A DNA stretch of 64,000 bases from Devosia epidermidihirudinis (GCF_000971295.1 NZ_LANJ01000016.1:186001-250000), one strand, 5' to 3'. Shown: positions 52,314-62,300, counted from the stretch's first letter. Numbers and translations are program-made. The notes: generated by a model from the sequence alone, not told the origin.

Positions 52314-52652
52314 ATGAAACTGGTGATCGCAATTATCAAGCCATCCCGCCTCGAAGAGGTTCGTCAGGCTCTCAACTCGCTCGATGTACACGGCATGACC
52401 GTCACCGAGGTGAAGGGCTACGGCCGCCAGAAGGGCCATTCCGAGATTTATCGCGGCACAGAATATGCCGTCCACTTCCTGCCAAAGCTCAAGGTCGAGA
52501 TCGCCGTAGACGATGCACTCGCCGATGCCGTCTCCACGGCCATCCGCGACAGCGCCCAGACGGGCCGCATTGGCGACGGCAAGATTTTTGTCCTCGACCT
52601 GCTCGCTGTCACGCGCATTCGCACCGGTGAAACCGGCGCGGCCGCCCTTTAA
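52314..52652 (+). CDS. glnK: nitrogen regulatory protein P-II
   Basis: A 112-residue PII signalling protein that senses 2-oxoglutarate and ATP/ADP. The T-loop holds the uridylylation site Tyr51 in EIYRGTEYAVHF, and GRIGDGKIFVLDL is the second PII signature. As the gene next to amtB it is of the GlnK type, which plugs the ammonium channel when nitrogen is plentiful. AAGGGG precedes the ATG. Upstream NtrC and sigma-54 sites predict expression on nitrogen limitation. Confidence 0.96.
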   Translation: MKLVIAIIKPSRLEEVRQALNSLDVHGMTVTEVKGYGRQKGHSEIYRGTEYAVHFLPKLKVEIAVDDALADAVSTAIRDSAQTGRIGDGKIFVLDLLAVTRIRTGETGAAAL

Positions 52653-52672
52653 AGCGTCATCGGAGAAAACAG

Positions 52673-54013
52673 ATGAAGACGTCAAAGATCCTGGGGAGCG
52701 TCGCACTGGCCTCCCTGTTGCTGGCTCTCCCAGCCTTTGCCCAAGAGGCGGCGGCCCCGGCCGTCGAAGCTGCCGCTGAAGTCGCCAAGATCGACACCGG
52801 CGACACCGCCTGGTTGATCGTTTCGACCCTCCTGGTCATCATGATGACCATTCCGGGCGTGGCCCTGTTTTATGGCGGTCTCGTCCGCTCCAAGAACATC
52901 CTGTCGGTCGTGACGCAGGTGTTCGGAGCCTTCTCGATGATCTCGCTGCTCTGGGTGGCCTATGGCTATTCGCTGGCCTTCTCGGGCCCAAGCGAAGGCG
53001 GCATCTCGGCCTTTATTGGCGATTTCTCCAACTTCTTCCTCGCCAATGTGAACCCCGACTCAGTCTCGGGCACCCTGCCTGAACTGGTGTTCGTGGTGTT
53101 CCAGCTCAGCTTTGCCTGTATCACAGCGACCCTGGTCGTTGGTGGCATCGCCGAGCGCATGAAGTTCGGCGCGCTGATGGCGTTCCTGGCCATCTGGTTC
53201 ACCTTCTCCTACCTGCCGATCGCCCACATGGTGTGGTCGGGCGCTGGCCTGTTCTTCAACATGGGTGCCCTCGACTTCGCTGGCGGCACCGTGGTTCACA
53301 TCAACTCCGGTGTGGCCGCTCTCGTCGCTGCCATCGTTCTGGGACCACGCCTTGGCTATATGAAGGAGCCAATCGCTCCCCATAACCTCGTCTTCACCTA
53401 TATCGGCGCCTGCCTGCTCTGGGTTGGCTGGTTCGGCTTCAACGCCGGCTCCGCTCTTGGTGCCAATGGCCTTGCCGCGCAGGCTTTCCTCAACACCATC
53501 ACCGCGCCTGCCGCCGCCGCCATTGCCTGGGCAATCGGTGAAAAGGTGACCCGCGGTCATGCGTCGGCTCTCGGCTTTGTCTCGGGTGCCGTGGCAGGCC
53601 TGGTTGCCATCACGCCTGCTGCCGGTTTCGCTGGCACCTTTGGCGCCATCGTTCTCGGTGCTGTCACCGGCTTTGTCTGCCTGTGGGCCGTCGTGACCCT
53701 CAAGCCAATGCTCAAGTACGATGACAGCCTCGACGTCTTCGGCATCCACGGCATCGGCGGCATTGTCGGCGCCATCGGCACCGCCATTGTGGCTGATCCG
53801 GCTCTGGGCGGCTTTGGTGCCGAGGGCTATGCCTTGGGCGGCCAGCTCGTCACGCAGGTTCTGGCGGTCCTCGTGGCCATCATCTGGTCGGGTGTGGTTG
53901 CCTTCCTCGCCATGCTCATCGTCAAGGCCATCTTCGGTGGCGCCCGGGTCTCGGAATCGAGCGAAATCGACGGTCTCGATCTCTCGAGCCACGGCGAGCG
54001 TGCCTACAACTAA
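52673..54013 (+). CDS. amtB: ammonium transporter
   Basis: A 446-residue channel with a cleaved signal sequence (KTSKILGSVALASLLLALPA, AFA cut) and eleven membrane helices. Family signatures are GVALFYGGLVRSKNILS, FVVFQLSFACITATLVVGGI, DFAGGTVVHINSGVAAL (with the twin-His pore His) and DDSLDVFGIHGIGGIVG (second pore His). GGAGAAAA precedes the ATG. Many prolines use CCA, unlike most neighbours, which suggests high expression. It is coupled to glnK with a 20-base gap. Confidence 0.97.
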   Translation: MKTSKILGSVALASLLLALPAFAQEAAAPAVEAAAEVAKIDTGDTAWLIVSTLLVIMMTIPGVALFYGGLVRSKNILSVVTQVFGAFSMISLLWVAYGYSLAFSGPSEGGISAFIGDFSNFFLANVNPDSVSGTLPELVFVVFQLSFACITATLVVGGIAERMKFGALMAFLAIWFTFSYLPIAHMVWSGAGLFFNMGALDFAGGTVVHINSGVAALVAAIVLGPRLGYMKEPIAPHNLVFTYIGACLLWVGWFGFNAGSALGANGLAAQAFLNTITAPAAAAIAWAIGEKVTRGHASALGFVSGAVAGLVAITPAAGFAGTFGAIVLGAVTGFVCLWAVVTLKPMLKYDDSLDVFGIHGIGGIVGAIGTAIVADPALGGFGAEGYALGGQLVTQVLAVLVAIIWSGVVAFLAMLIVKAIFGGARVSESSEIDGLDLSSHGERAYN

Positions 54014-54024
54014 GCTTGCAACAC

Positions 54025-54049
54025 ACCCGGCGGCGCGCTGCCGCCGGGT
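54025..54049 (+). terminator. hairpin immediately after amtB
   Basis: ACCCGGCGGC (54025-54034) pairs with GCCGCCGGGT (54040-54049), 10 bp with the loop GCGCT. No T-run follows, so it may protect the mRNA end or pause polymerase before the stronger terminator at 54206. Confidence 0.5.
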
Positions 54050-54205
54050 ACCTTCCAGAGCGTCTTAGCGTTGATCGTGGCGTGCGGCACGTGTCCCTCT
54101 TGGCCCGCCACAGAGGCTTCCCACTCGCAAACTGCACGGGCCGCACACCACGATCAATTGCTTCTCTGCGGGGCGTAACTTCCCTTCGTTACTCGCGGAA
54201 AGACT

Positions 54206-54234
54206 GGGCTCGCTGCACAAGCGGGCCCATTTTC
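54206..54234 (+). terminator. terminator in the amtB-ftsK gap
   Basis: GGGCTCGCT (54206-54214) pairs with AGCGGGCCC (54220-54228), with one wobble, around GCACA and is followed by ATTTTCTT. It lies in a 339-base gap (54014-54352) that contains no gene; the sequence between the two hairpins shows nothing I can name. Confidence 0.7.
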
Positions 54235-54274
54235 TTGGCTTTATGCGGGCATTTCCAGAACGTGATCGCGATGG

Positions 54275-54289
54275 TTAGCCTTGGGTTAA
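54275..54289 (+). promoter_or_regulatory. CtrA-like box upstream of ftsK
   Basis: TTAGCCTTGGGTTAA is the CtrA pattern TTAA-N7-TTAA with one mismatch in the first half. It lies 64-78 bases before the ftsK start and overlaps the palindrome GGGTTAACCC (54283-54292). Confidence 0.4.
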
Positions 54290-54352
54290 CCCGTGCGTTC
54301 TAGTCTGACCCCAGATTGGCCCGGACCGTCCCGGGCCGCCCCGGAACAGCCC

Positions 54353-57118
54353 ATGCCTAGCCATCCTTCGCCCGTGCTCGATGAAATTCGCTCCGTGCCG
54401 CAACGTGGTACGCGCAGCGGCAGCAAGCCTCTTCCCACCCCGCCACCGGCGCTGGCCATTCGCATTCCTGTGCGTCTGGCCGGGTTCGTGTTGCTGGGGC
54501 TGGTCGCGATCTGTCTGATCGCGCTGGCGACGTGGTCGGTAGATGACCCGAGCTTCTCCTATGCTACCGGCAAGCCTGCCGCCAATTGGCTGGGCTTTCC
54601 CGGCGCGGCTATCGCCGACCTGCTGTTCCAGTGCCTTGGGCTCGCCGCGCTGGTGTTTCTGGTGCCGCCCGCCATCTGGGGCTGGGCCATGGCGCGCCGC
54701 CGCGTGCCATCCAAGATGGGTCTTCGCCTGCTGGGCTGGATTGGCGCGACCATTCTGGCTGGTGGCGTGTTTGCTTTTGTCGCCATGCCAACGAGCTGGC
54801 CGCTGCCAACGGGTCTGGGCGGCCTGGTCGGCGCGGGCTTCTCGGGCATTGCCACGATGATCACTGGCGCGCAGCCACAGGCCGTGACGGCGGCCCTGTT
54901 TGCCATCATCATCGCCGCGCCTGCCCTGGCGCTGTTCTGGATCGGCATGGGCCTTGGCTCGGCTGTGCCAACCGGCCCCAAAAAGGCATCCGCCGCCAAT
55001 GCGAGCCGCAAGGGCGCGACTGTACAGTCTGCCGAACACGAACCTGAAACCAATCCCATCATGGACGTGGCGCTCGGGGCGCTGGTGCATATGGGCTATT
55101 CGGTGCGCACGGCCTATCGCCGCGCCCGTGCCAGCCATGCTGAACGCCGCGCTGCCGATGCTGAAACCTGGCGCGACGACGAGGTCGAGCCGAGCATGGA
55201 AGGCCATGCCCCGGTCGTCGAACGCCGCGAGCCGCAGGTGTCGAGCACTCAGCGTCGCATCCATGCGCCGGTTGAGCCGGCCTTCGTCGAGCCGTCCTAT
55301 GGCGAGCCGATGGACGAGCCACATCTCGAGGTTTCGCCACGCATCAATGCGCGTCCGAGCTATGACGATACCGAACTCGATTATCCTGAAGAGGTCGAGG
55401 ACGACGACATGCCGTTCGTGCCCGATGTCCCCGTGGCACCGGTCAATCATCGCCAGCAGGGCGACTCGCGTTTCCATCCCGCCGATCCAACCAAGCCGCG
55501 CGCCGTGGCCGTTGCTGCACCCGCGCCGCGTCCGGTGCAGGGCCAGCGCATGCTGCGTGAAGCACAGGCCTCGTTCCTCGACGAGCCCGGTGGGTTTGAA
55601 CTGCCGCCGCTGAGCCTTCTGTCCGAACCCAAGCACAACGGCCCATCGCCCGAGCACGCCCCTGAGCGGCTTGAGGAAATGGCGCGCCAGCTGGAAGGTG
55701 TTCTCGAAGATTTCGGCGTCAAGGGCGACATCATCAACGTCCGCCCCGGCCCCGTCGTGACCCTGTTCGAGCTTGAGCCCGCACCTGGCATCAAGTCGAG
55801 CCGCGTCATCTCGCTGGCCGACGATATCGCCCGCTCGATGTCGGCGCACTCGGCCCGCGTGGCCGTGGTGCCGGGCCGCAACGCCATCGGTATCGAGTTG
55901 CCCAATCAGCAGCGCGAAACCGTCTATTTCCGCGAAATGCTGGCCAGCTCCGACTTCGAAAAGATGAAGGGCAAGCTGCCAATTTGTCTCGGCAAAACCA
56001 TTGGTGGCGAGCCGGTGATCGCCGATCTGGCGCGCATGCCGCACTTGCTGATCGCCGGTACCACCGGCTCGGGTAAGTCGGTGGGTATCAACACCTTCAT
56101 CCTCAGCCTGCTCTATCAGATGACCCCGGCCCAGTGCCGCATGATCATGATCGACCCCAAGATGCTCGAACTGAGCATCTATGACGGCATCCCGCATCTG
56201 CTCACCCCTGTCGTCACCGACCCACAAAAGGCCGTCGTGGCGCTCAAATGGGCGGTGCGCGAGATGGAAGATCGCTATCGCAAGATGAGCAAGATCGGCG
56301 TCCGCAATATCGACGGCTTCAACCAGCGCGTCAGTGAGGCTGCGGCCGAAGGCAAGACCATCACCCGCACCGTGCAGACCGGCTTTGACCGCGAAACCGG
56401 CGAAGCCATCTTTGAGAGCGAGGAATTCAACCTCGAAGTGCTGCCCTACATCGTTGTTATCGTCGACGAAATGGCCGACCTGATGATGGTGGCCGGCAAG
56501 GACATCGAAGGCGCTATCCAGCGTCTTGCCCAGATGGCCCGTGCCGCGGGTATCCACATCATCACCGCAACCCAGCGCCCATCGGTCGACGTCATCACCG
56601 GCACGATCAAGGCCAACTTCCCCACCCGTATCTCGTTCATGGTGACCTCCAAAATCGATAGCCGGACCATTCTGGGCGAGCAGGGCGCCGAGCAGCTGCT
56701 CGGTAACGGTGACATGCTCTACATGGCCTCCGGTGGCCGCACCAAGCGCTTGCACGGCCCGTTTGTGGCCGACAGTGAAGTCGAAGCGGTGGTCAACCAC
56801 CTCAAGAGCCAGGGCACGCCGGACTATCTCGACTCCATCACCGAAGACGCCGAAGAGGGTGGCGAATTTGGTGGCGAGAGCGCTTCGGGCGGTGGCGACG
56901 ACTATGCCGGTTCGGGCGACGAGCTCTACGACAAGGCCGTCCATATCGTGCTGACCGACAAGAAGGCCTCGACCTCCTATGTCCAGCGTCGTCTGGCCAT
57001 CGGCTACAACAAGGCCGCGACCCTGATCGAGCGCATGGAACGCGAAGGCGTCATCAGTGCTGCCAACCATGCTGGCAAGCGCGAGATCCTCGTGGGCAAC
57101 AATGCGGATGGCTATTAG
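54353..57118 (+). CDS. ftsK: DNA translocase FtsK
   Basis: A 921-residue septal DNA pump that clears chromosome ends and activates XerCD at division. The N-terminal membrane domain has about four helices (residues 35-205). A long, acidic, Pro/Arg-containing linker follows (about 215-430), then the RecA-like motor with Walker [13 protein letters not shown] (about 568-579) and Walker [14 protein letters not shown]. The C-terminal gamma winged helix ([20 protein letters not shown]) reads KOPS sites. I take ATG 54353; a GTG at 54293 is open in frame but lacks a ribosome site. A CtrA-like box lies upstream. Confidence 0.96.
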   Translation: MPSHPSPVLDEIRSVPQRGTRSGSKPLPTPPPALAIRIPVRLAGFVLLGLVAICLIALATWSVDDPSFSYATGKPAANWLGFPGAAIADLLFQCLGLAALVFLVPPAIWGWAMARRRVPSKMGLRLLGWIGATILAGGVFAFVAMPTSWPLPTGLGGLVGAGFSGIATMITGAQPQAVTAALFAIIIAAPALALFWIGMGLGSAVPTGPKKASAANASRKGATVQSAEHEPETNPIMDVALGALVHMGYSVRTAYRRARASHAERRAADAETWRDDEVEPSMEGHAPVVERREPQVSSTQRRIHAPVEPAFVEPSYGEPMDEPHLEVSPRINARPSYDDTELDYPEEVEDDDMPFVPDVPVAPVNHRQQGDSRFHPADPTKPRAVAVAAPAPRPVQGQRMLREAQASFLDEPGGFELPPLSLLSEPKHNGPSPEHAPERLEEMARQLEGVLEDFGVKGDIINVRPGPVVTLFELEPAPGIKSSRVISLADDIARSMSAHSARVAVVPGRNAIGIELPNQQRETVYFREMLASSDFEKMKGKLPICLGKTIGGEPVIADLARMPHLLIAGTTGSGKSVGINTFILSLLYQMTPAQCRMIMIDPKMLELSIYDGIPHLLTPVVTDPQKAVVALKWAVREMEDRYRKMSKIGVRNIDGFNQRVSEAAAEGKTITRTVQTGFDRETGEAIFESEEFNLEVLPYIVVIVDEMADLMMVAGKDIEGAIQRLAQMARAAGIHIITATQRPSVDVITGTIKANFPTRISFMVTSKIDSRTILGEQGAEQLLGNGDMLYMASGGRTKRLHGPFVADSEVEAVVNHLKSQGTPDYLDSITEDAEEGGEFGGESASGGGDDYAGSGDELYDKAVHIVLTDKKASTSYVQRRLAIGYNKAATLIERMEREGVISAANHAGKREILVGNNADGY

Positions 57119-57263
57119 GCCATCCGCTCGCGTGGGCGCATCTGAGGCGCCCGACCTGACAATGCTGGCGCAATGAACGGGGTGTGAATGGAACCTTCCA
57201 CCTGTTGCCGCAATTGGTTTCTAGGTTAGCTTCAACCAAGTTCTTCAGTCAGGGACCTATTCC

Positions 57264-57887
57264 ATGATTCGCCGCGATGCCTTGTTGCTCGGCCTGTCCG
57301 CCGCTTTTGCTCTCAGCGTTCCTGCTTTCGCGCTCGATCGCGCCCTGACGGCCGGCGAGCAGCAGATGATTGCCGACATCAACGCCCACAATTCGGCGAT
57401 CCGCAGCATGGTTGGCCGCTTCCTGCAGATCGATTCCCAGGGTGGCCGCACCGAAGGCACGTTCTTTCTCGAGCGCCCCAACAAGATCGCCTTCCGTTAC
57501 GCCCCACCAAGCCGCGAGGAAATCGTCTCGGTGGGTCGTGGCTTTTACGTGCTCAACCGCAAGGACGAGACCTATTACGCCTATCCGCAGGACTCGATCC
57601 CGCTGCGCCAGTTCCTTGGCGACAAGATCAACCTGCTCAATGCCAATGTTGTCGATGTTGCGTCTTCGGACGGCTATATCTCGATCACGGTGATCGATGA
57701 GACCGTGGCCGGTACCGTTCAGGTGTCGCTGGTGTTCGACACCGACACCAAGGATCTGTCGCAGTGGAGTCTGGTCGAGCCCAGCGGCGCCGAGCTGACC
57801 TTCTCACTGTATGATGTGGAAAAAGACGTGAAGATCCCTCCCGCCTTTTTCTCCATTCCGTCGAACTATTCTGCTGTTCGCAAGTAA
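57264..57887 (+). CDS. lolA: outer-membrane lipoprotein carrier protein LolA
   Basis: A 207-residue periplasmic chaperone with a signal peptide (IRRDALLLGLSAAFALSVPA, AFA cut). The mature protein shows the LolA half-barrel: MVGRFLQIDSQGGRTEGTFF, LERPNKIAFRYAPPSREEIV and LNRKDETYYAYPQDSIPL. It ferries lipoproteins from LolCDE to the outer membrane. AGGGAC precedes the ATG. The 145-base gap after ftsK holds a short GGGCGC/GCGCCC hairpin (about 57135-57153). It is convergent with uppP, with only three bases between stops. Confidence 0.92.
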   Translation: MIRRDALLLGLSAAFALSVPAFALDRALTAGEQQMIADINAHNSAIRSMVGRFLQIDSQGGRTEGTFFLERPNKIAFRYAPPSREEIVSVGRGFYVLNRKDETYYAYPQDSIPLRQFLGDKINLLNANVVDVASSDGYISITVIDETVAGTVQVSLVFDTDTKDLSQWSLVEPSGAELTFSLYDVEKDVKIPPAFFSIPSNYSAVRK

Positions 57888-57890
57888 GGC

Positions 57891-58700
57891 CTAGCGCATC
57901 ACGAGCAGGGCGATCAGCCCTGCACCACCCACGGCAATGCGCCAGTAGGCGAACGGCGCAAAGCCGTGCTTGGACACGAAATCGAGCAGATAGCGCACCA
58001 CGATGGCGCCCGCCACGAACGCCGCGGCAAAGCCAATGGCGATATTGATGCCCACGCTCATGTCGATGAGATCGCGGCTTTTATAGAGATCATAGCCGAA
58101 CGCGCCGACCATGATGGGCAGGGCGATAAAGAAGGTGAACTCTGCCGCCGCCCGCTTGGTCGCGCCAAACAGCATGGCGCCAACCACGGTTGAACCCGAG
58201 CGCGAGACGCCCGGGATCAGGCTGATCACCTGGAAAAGCCCAATGATCAGAGCGAGATGCCAGGGGAACTGGTAGATGTCGTCGTACTTTTCCTGCTTGG
58301 GCATGCGATCCACAATCAACAGGATCACGCCGCCGATCAGCAGGCTGAGGCAGATCAGCAGCGTCGATTCCCAGAGATCGCCCTGGATGAAATCGCGCAG
58401 CAGCACGCCGGCAACCACCGCCGGCAGACAGGCAATCACCACGGCCAGCGCGAAGTGCCAAGCATAGGCCTTGCCGGTCAAAGCGTCGCGGATCAACACG
58501 CCCAGTTTGACGAAGTATACCGTGACAATGGCGAGGATCGCGCCGAGCTGGATCAGCACAATGAAGGTCGCCGGCTGGGTCAATCCGAAGAAGTGGCCGG
58601 CCAGCAGCAGGTGACCGGTGGAGCTGACGGGAAGGAATTCAGTAAGGCCTTCGATAATTCCCAGGATCAGCGGCACAAAAAGACCTTGATCGGCGTTCAT
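57891..58700 (-). CDS. uppP: undecaprenyl-diphosphate phosphatase (BacA/UppP)
   Basis: A 269-residue membrane enzyme that dephosphorylates undecaprenyl pyrophosphate to recycle the lipid carrier of peptidoglycan and O-antigen synthesis. Both conserved loops are intact: EGLTEFLPVSSTGHLLL (residues about 17-33) and PGVSRSGSTVVGAMLFGATK. About eight membrane helices are visible. The length is the family standard. AGGGGAT precedes the ATG. Overproduction gives bacitracin resistance in other species. Confidence 0.96.
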   Translation of the reverse strand: MNADQGLFVPLILGIIEGLTEFLPVSSTGHLLLAGHFFGLTQPATFIVLIQLGAILAIVTVYFVKLGVLIRDALTGKAYAWHFALAVVIACLPAVVAGVLLRDFIQGDLWESTLLICLSLLIGGVILLIVDRMPKQEKYDDIYQFPWHLALIIGLFQVISLIPGVSRSGSTVVGAMLFGATKRAAAEFTFFIALPIMVGAFGYDLYKSRDLIDMSVGINIAIGFAAAFVAGAIVVRYLLDFVSKHGFAPFAYWRIAVGGAGLIALLVMR

Positions 58701-58811
58701 TTGATCCCCTAATTCAATTCTCGTGAGCGGTGAGGTACTAACCCACTAAACCCGTTTGCCATAAGCGCCAAGCCGCCCGTCGATCGTCGGCCCAAAAAGA
58801 GACGAGCCCCC

Positions 58812-59489
58812 ATGCCGAGCCTTCTCCATCATCCACTCGATCCCTCCTCGCGCCTCATTCGTTTGATGTGTGCCGAATATGGCGTTCCTCTGGATATGGA
58901 AGAAATTAAGCCCTGGCTGCGCACCGCCGAGTTGCTGGAAATCAACCCCGCAGCGACCCTGCCCATCATGCTTGATGATGGCGATGTGCCGATTGTGGGG
59001 CTCCTGGCCAATATCCACACCATCGAAGATCTCTATACCCCCGATGCCATTGCCGGCCTGATCCCGCCTGAGCCTTTGGCCCGCGCCGAGATGTGGCGGA
59101 TGATCGAGTGGGTGATCTCCAAGCTCAATGACGAAGTGACGCGCTACGTGCTTGAAGAAAAGATCGTCAAGCGCGACCAGCGCGGCGCGACGCCCGATCC
59201 TGCCGTGCTGCGCATCGCCAAGGCGAACCTCAACGAGCATATGCTCTATTTCAACTGGCTGTTCGCCACCCGCTCGTGGCTGACCGGGGATGTGATGACG
59301 CTGGCGGACTTCGCGTTGGCCGCGCATCTGTCGACGCTGGATTATCTGGGCGATATCGACTGGGGCAAGGCCGGGGAAACCCGCGACTGGTATTCCCGCA
59401 TCAAGTCGCGTCCGGCCTTCCGCACCCTGCTCAACGACCGCGTCGTCGCCATGCCGCCTCATCGCGGTTATGCTGATCTGGATTTCTAG
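58812..59489 (+). CDS. glutathione S-transferase family protein
   Basis: A 225-residue two-domain GST-like protein: a thioredoxin-fold N-terminus (HHPLDPSSRLIRLMCAEYGV, then INPAATLPIMLDDG with the cis-Pro) and an all-helical C-terminus (about 85-215, with WLTGDVMTLADFALAAHLST containing the N-capping Asp box). The Ser in DPSSR could be the catalytic glutathione contact (inference). The substrate is unknown. A pair of repeat hairpins separates it from queG. Confidence 0.88.
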   Translation: MPSLLHHPLDPSSRLIRLMCAEYGVPLDMEEIKPWLRTAELLEINPAATLPIMLDDGDVPIVGLLANIHTIEDLYTPDAIAGLIPPEPLARAEMWRMIEWVISKLNDEVTRYVLEEKIVKRDQRGATPDPAVLRIAKANLNEHMLYFNWLFATRSWLTGDVMTLADFALAAHLSTLDYLGDIDWGKAGETRDWYSRIKSRPAFRTLLNDRVVAMPPHRGYADLDF

Positions 59490-59525
59490 GCCCTTCGATC
59501 TGCGGCAAATGCTAAGGTGATCGTC

Positions 59526-59596
59526 ACCACCCGGCCTGTCCGGGTGGTCCATACGGCGCTGCGGCACCGCTGGATTGCCCGGACAAGCCGGGCAAT
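59526..59596. repeat. pair of REP-like hairpins between the GST gene and queG
   Basis: Hairpin 1: ACCACCCGG (59526-59534) with CCGGGTGGT (59540-59548), loop CCTGT. Hairpin 2: ATTGCCCGG (59574-59582) with CCGGGCAAT (59588-59596), loop ACAAG (CTTGT on the other strand). Both stems are perfect 9-mers with five-base loops, and 25 bases separate them. Confidence 0.8.
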
Positions 59597-59617
59597 GACG
59601 GCCAACGGATAGACCCA

Positions 59618-60760
59618 ATGACCATGGCAGCTGCCACTCCATCCCCCGATAAACTGGTTGCCGAATTGCGCGCCCGGGCGCTGGCTTTGGGGTTTGGCAG
59701 CTTTGGCATTACGCCTGCCGATGCACGCCCGGACCTGCCGGAAAAACTGGCGACGGCGATCGATGCCGGCTGGCACGGCGATATGGACTGGATGGCCGAG
59801 ACCGCCGAACGGCGCGGCAGCCCCAATGCGTTGTGGCCGCAAGCGCGCTCGATCATCCTGCTCGGCTACAATTACGGCCCCACCAGCGATCCCCTGGCGA
59901 TTCTCGGCGAAAAATCTCTTGGCTCGATCTCGGTCTATGCGCGCAATCGCGACTATCACGAGATCATCAAGGGCAAGCTCAAGGAGCTGGCGGGACTTTT
60001 GGCGCGGCGCAGTGGCGCTGAGGTTAAAGTCTTCGTCGATACCGCCCCGCTGATGGAAAAGCCGCTGGCGGAGGCCGCCGGGCTGGGTTGGCAGGGCAAG
60101 CATACGGTGCTGGTCAGTCGCGAATTCGGCTCCTGGTTGTTCCTCGGCGCCATTATGACATCGGCAGAACTACCCGAGGATAAGCCGCATGCCGAAAGCT
60201 GCGGCAAGTGCACCCGGTGCCTTGATATCTGCCCCACCAAGGCCTTCCCGGCGCCCTTCCAGCTCGATGCGCGACGCTGCCTCGCCTATCTCAGCGTCGA
60301 GCATAAGGGCCAGATTCCATTGGAGTTTCGCACGCCGATGGGCAATCGCATCTATGGGTGCGACGATTGCCTTGCCGTGTGCCCATGGAACAAATTCGCT
60401 TCGGTCAGTCGCGAGGCCAAACTGCGGGCGCGCGAAGATCTGGAACGGCCGACACTGGCCGATCTGGCGCGGCTCGACGATGACGGGTTCCGGACGCTGT
60501 TTGCCGGCTCGCCTGTCAAGCGTATCGGCCACGCCCGGTTCCTGCGTAACGTGCTGATCGGCATCGGCAATTCTGGCGATGACAGCCTGAAACCGTTGGT
60601 GGAAGCCCAGCTTGAGGCGCAGGATCCGCTGGTGCGGGGCGTTGCCATCTGGGCGCTGCGCAGGCTCGATCCCGCGCGCGCGGACAGTCTGGCTCTTGCC
60701 TATAGTGCCCGGGAAAGCGATAGCTCGGTGAAGAGCGAATGGACCGTGGATATCTCATGA
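59618..60760 (+). CDS. queG: epoxyqueuosine reductase
   Basis: A 380-residue cobalamin- and iron-sulfur-dependent enzyme that performs the last step of queuosine synthesis on tRNA. The N-terminal cobalamin-binding half has RSIILLGYNYGPTSDP and KVFVDTAPLMEKPLAEAAGL with GWQGKHT. The ferredoxin-like part carries two cluster motifs, CGKCTRCLDICPT and CDDCLAVCPW. A HEAT-like C-terminus follows. The ATG at 59618 is used; another six bases on is possible. Its stop overlaps the start of the next gene (ATGA). Confidence 0.95.
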   Translation: MTMAAATPSPDKLVAELRARALALGFGSFGITPADARPDLPEKLATAIDAGWHGDMDWMAETAERRGSPNALWPQARSIILLGYNYGPTSDPLAILGEKSLGSISVYARNRDYHEIIKGKLKELAGLLARRSGAEVKVFVDTAPLMEKPLAEAAGLGWQGKHTVLVSREFGSWLFLGAIMTSAELPEDKPHAESCGKCTRCLDICPTKAFPAPFQLDARRCLAYLSVEHKGQIPLEFRTPMGNRIYGCDDCLAVCPWNKFASVSREAKLRAREDLERPTLADLARLDDDGFRTLFAGSPVKRIGHARFLRNVLIGIGNSGDDSLKPLVEAQLEAQDPLVRGVAIWALRRLDPARADSLALAYSARESDSSVKSEWTVDIS

Positions 60761-61629
60761 ACGCCTTTTTCTTCGGCCTCGGATTTTCGTCGCAGGCGGC
60801 TGTCACAGCCATGCACACATTGGACGAAAACGTTAGCACACTGGGAACAGTTCGCACCGCCGAACGCCAGAAAGCGCTACAATCCGCTGGGCTAAACGTG
60901 CACGTTTTTGACGGCACCGCGCCCGGTCCCGATCTCGGCCCAGACCTGCGCAAAGCCAGCCATGTGGTGCTTTCCATTGCGCCCGGACCCGAGGGTGATC
61001 CGGCGCTGATCCATCACCGCGCCGATCTCGACGCTGCTGAGGACCTCGAGTGGCTCTGCTATTATTCCACGGTGGGGGTCTACGGGGATTTTGGCGGCAA
61101 CTGGATCGATGAGACCGCGCCGCTGGTGCCGCGCAATGATCGCTCCGATCGCCGGGTGCTGGCCGAACAGGCCTGGCGCGATTACGCCGCAGAGCGTGGC
61201 GTCAAACTGGCCATCCTGCGCCTTGCGGGCATCTATGGCGCCGGCCGCTCCGCCTTCGATAAGCTGCGCGATGGCACAGCGCGACGCGTCATCAAGCCGG
61301 GTCAGGTGTTCAACCGCATCCATGTCGCCGATATTGCCCGCGTGACCGCGTTGGCCGCACAGCAGCGGCTAGAGGGCACCTTCAATCTGGCCGATGACGA
61401 GCCCGCTCCACCGCAGGATCTGGTAGTGCTGGCGGCGCAGATGCTGGGTGTGGAGCCGCCACCGGAAGTGGCGTTCGACACGGCGGAGATGACCCCGATG
61501 CAGCGCAGTTTTTATGCTGACAACAAGCGCGTCTCCAATGCTGCCATCAAGGCCGCGCTGGGGACCGAATTGATCTATCCAAACTATCGCGACGGCCTTG
61601 CGGCCATTTATCAGGACGAGCATCCATGA
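60757..61629 (+). CDS. NAD-dependent epimerase/dehydratase-like protein (YeeZ-type SDR)
   Basis: A 290-residue extended short-chain dehydrogenase-like protein. The N-terminal Rossmann region reads FFFGLGFSSQAAVTAMHT, a degenerate glycine-rich loop. Later segments are YYSTVGVYGDFGGNWIDE, ILRLAGIYGAGRSAFDKLRD and FNRIHVADIARV. The active-site Tyr-x-x-x-Lys of true SDRs is not clear, so catalysis is uncertain. It is coupled to queG and to the following acetyltransferase by 4-base overlaps. The product is unknown. Confidence 0.85.
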   Translation: MNAFFFGLGFSSQAAVTAMHTLDENVSTLGTVRTAERQKALQSAGLNVHVFDGTAPGPDLGPDLRKASHVVLSIAPGPEGDPALIHHRADLDAAEDLEWLCYYSTVGVYGDFGGNWIDETAPLVPRNDRSDRRVLAEQAWRDYAAERGVKLAILRLAGIYGAGRSAFDKLRDGTARRVIKPGQVFNRIHVADIARVTALAAQQRLEGTFNLADDEPAPPQDLVVLAAQMLGVEPPPEVAFDTAEMTPMQRSFYADNKRVSNAAIKAALGTELIYPNYRDGLAAIYQDEHP

Positions 61630-62279
61630 GCCCAAGTCCCGCCAAGTCTGCGCCGCAGCCCATCGTGCTTGAGGGTCGCTATGTCAGGCTCGAACCGATT
61701 GGTCAGCAGCACGCTGCGGACCTTTATGCGGTTTCCACCATGGCGGGCGGCAGCGAGCGCTATCGCTGGTTGTTCACCGACGCGCCGCAAAGTCTTGCCG
61801 AAATGGAAGCGCGGATCGAGCAGGGCAAGGCGGTATCAGACCCGAGCTATGTGGCGGTGATCGACAAGCGCAGTGGCAAGGCCGTCGGCCAGCAGGGCTG
61901 GATGCGCATTCGCCCCGAACACGGCTCCATCGAAATCGGCGGCATCTATTGGGGCCTGCCCATGGCGCGGACCCCGCTGGCGACTGAGGCGCTGTTTCTC
62001 TTCGCGCAGCACGCCTTCGATGAGCTCGGCTATCGGCGCTTTGAGTGGAAGTGCAACAACAACAACGAGCCCTCCAAGGCCGCCGCTTTGCGCTTCGGCT
62101 TCCAGTTCGAGGGCGTGTTCCGTCAGGACATGATCCTCAAGGGCGAGAGCCGCGACACGGCCTGGTTCTCGATCCTCGACAGCGAATGGCCCGCCATGCG
62201 CGCGGAATATCAGCGCTGGTTGAGCCCGGACAATTTTGATGTGGATGGGATGCAGAAGACACGGTTGGTGACGCGCTAA
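61626..62279 (+). CDS. GNAT family N-acetyltransferase, RimJ/RimL type
   Basis: A 217-residue acetyltransferase of the larger RimJ/RimL-like subgroup: GRYVRLEPIGQQHAADLYAV at the start, GSIEIGGIYWGLPMARTPLA in the core, then the CoA-binding helix and the family segment YRRFEWKCNNNNEPSKAAAL followed by RFGFQFEGVFRQDM. The preserved NEPSKAAALRFGF suggests an active enzyme. Its start overlaps the epimerase stop by four bases. The acceptor is unknown; in this subgroup it can be a ribosomal protein terminus or an antibiotic. Confidence 0.88.
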   Translation: MSPSPAKSAPQPIVLEGRYVRLEPIGQQHAADLYAVSTMAGGSERYRWLFTDAPQSLAEMEARIEQGKAVSDPSYVAVIDKRSGKAVGQQGWMRIRPEHGSIEIGGIYWGLPMARTPLATEALFLFAQHAFDELGYRRFEWKCNNNNEPSKAAALRFGFQFEGVFRQDMILKGESRDTAWFSILDSEWPAMRAEYQRWLSPDNFDVDGMQKTRLVTR

Positions 62280-62300
62280 TTCGTCTCGGGAGCCCTATGA

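Noticed and set aside
54275-57070. Open frame of about 930 codons on the minus strand opposite ftsK
   Set aside because: Covers ftsK entirely, is His/Arg/Gly-rich and shows no domain; ftsK is certain on the plus strand.
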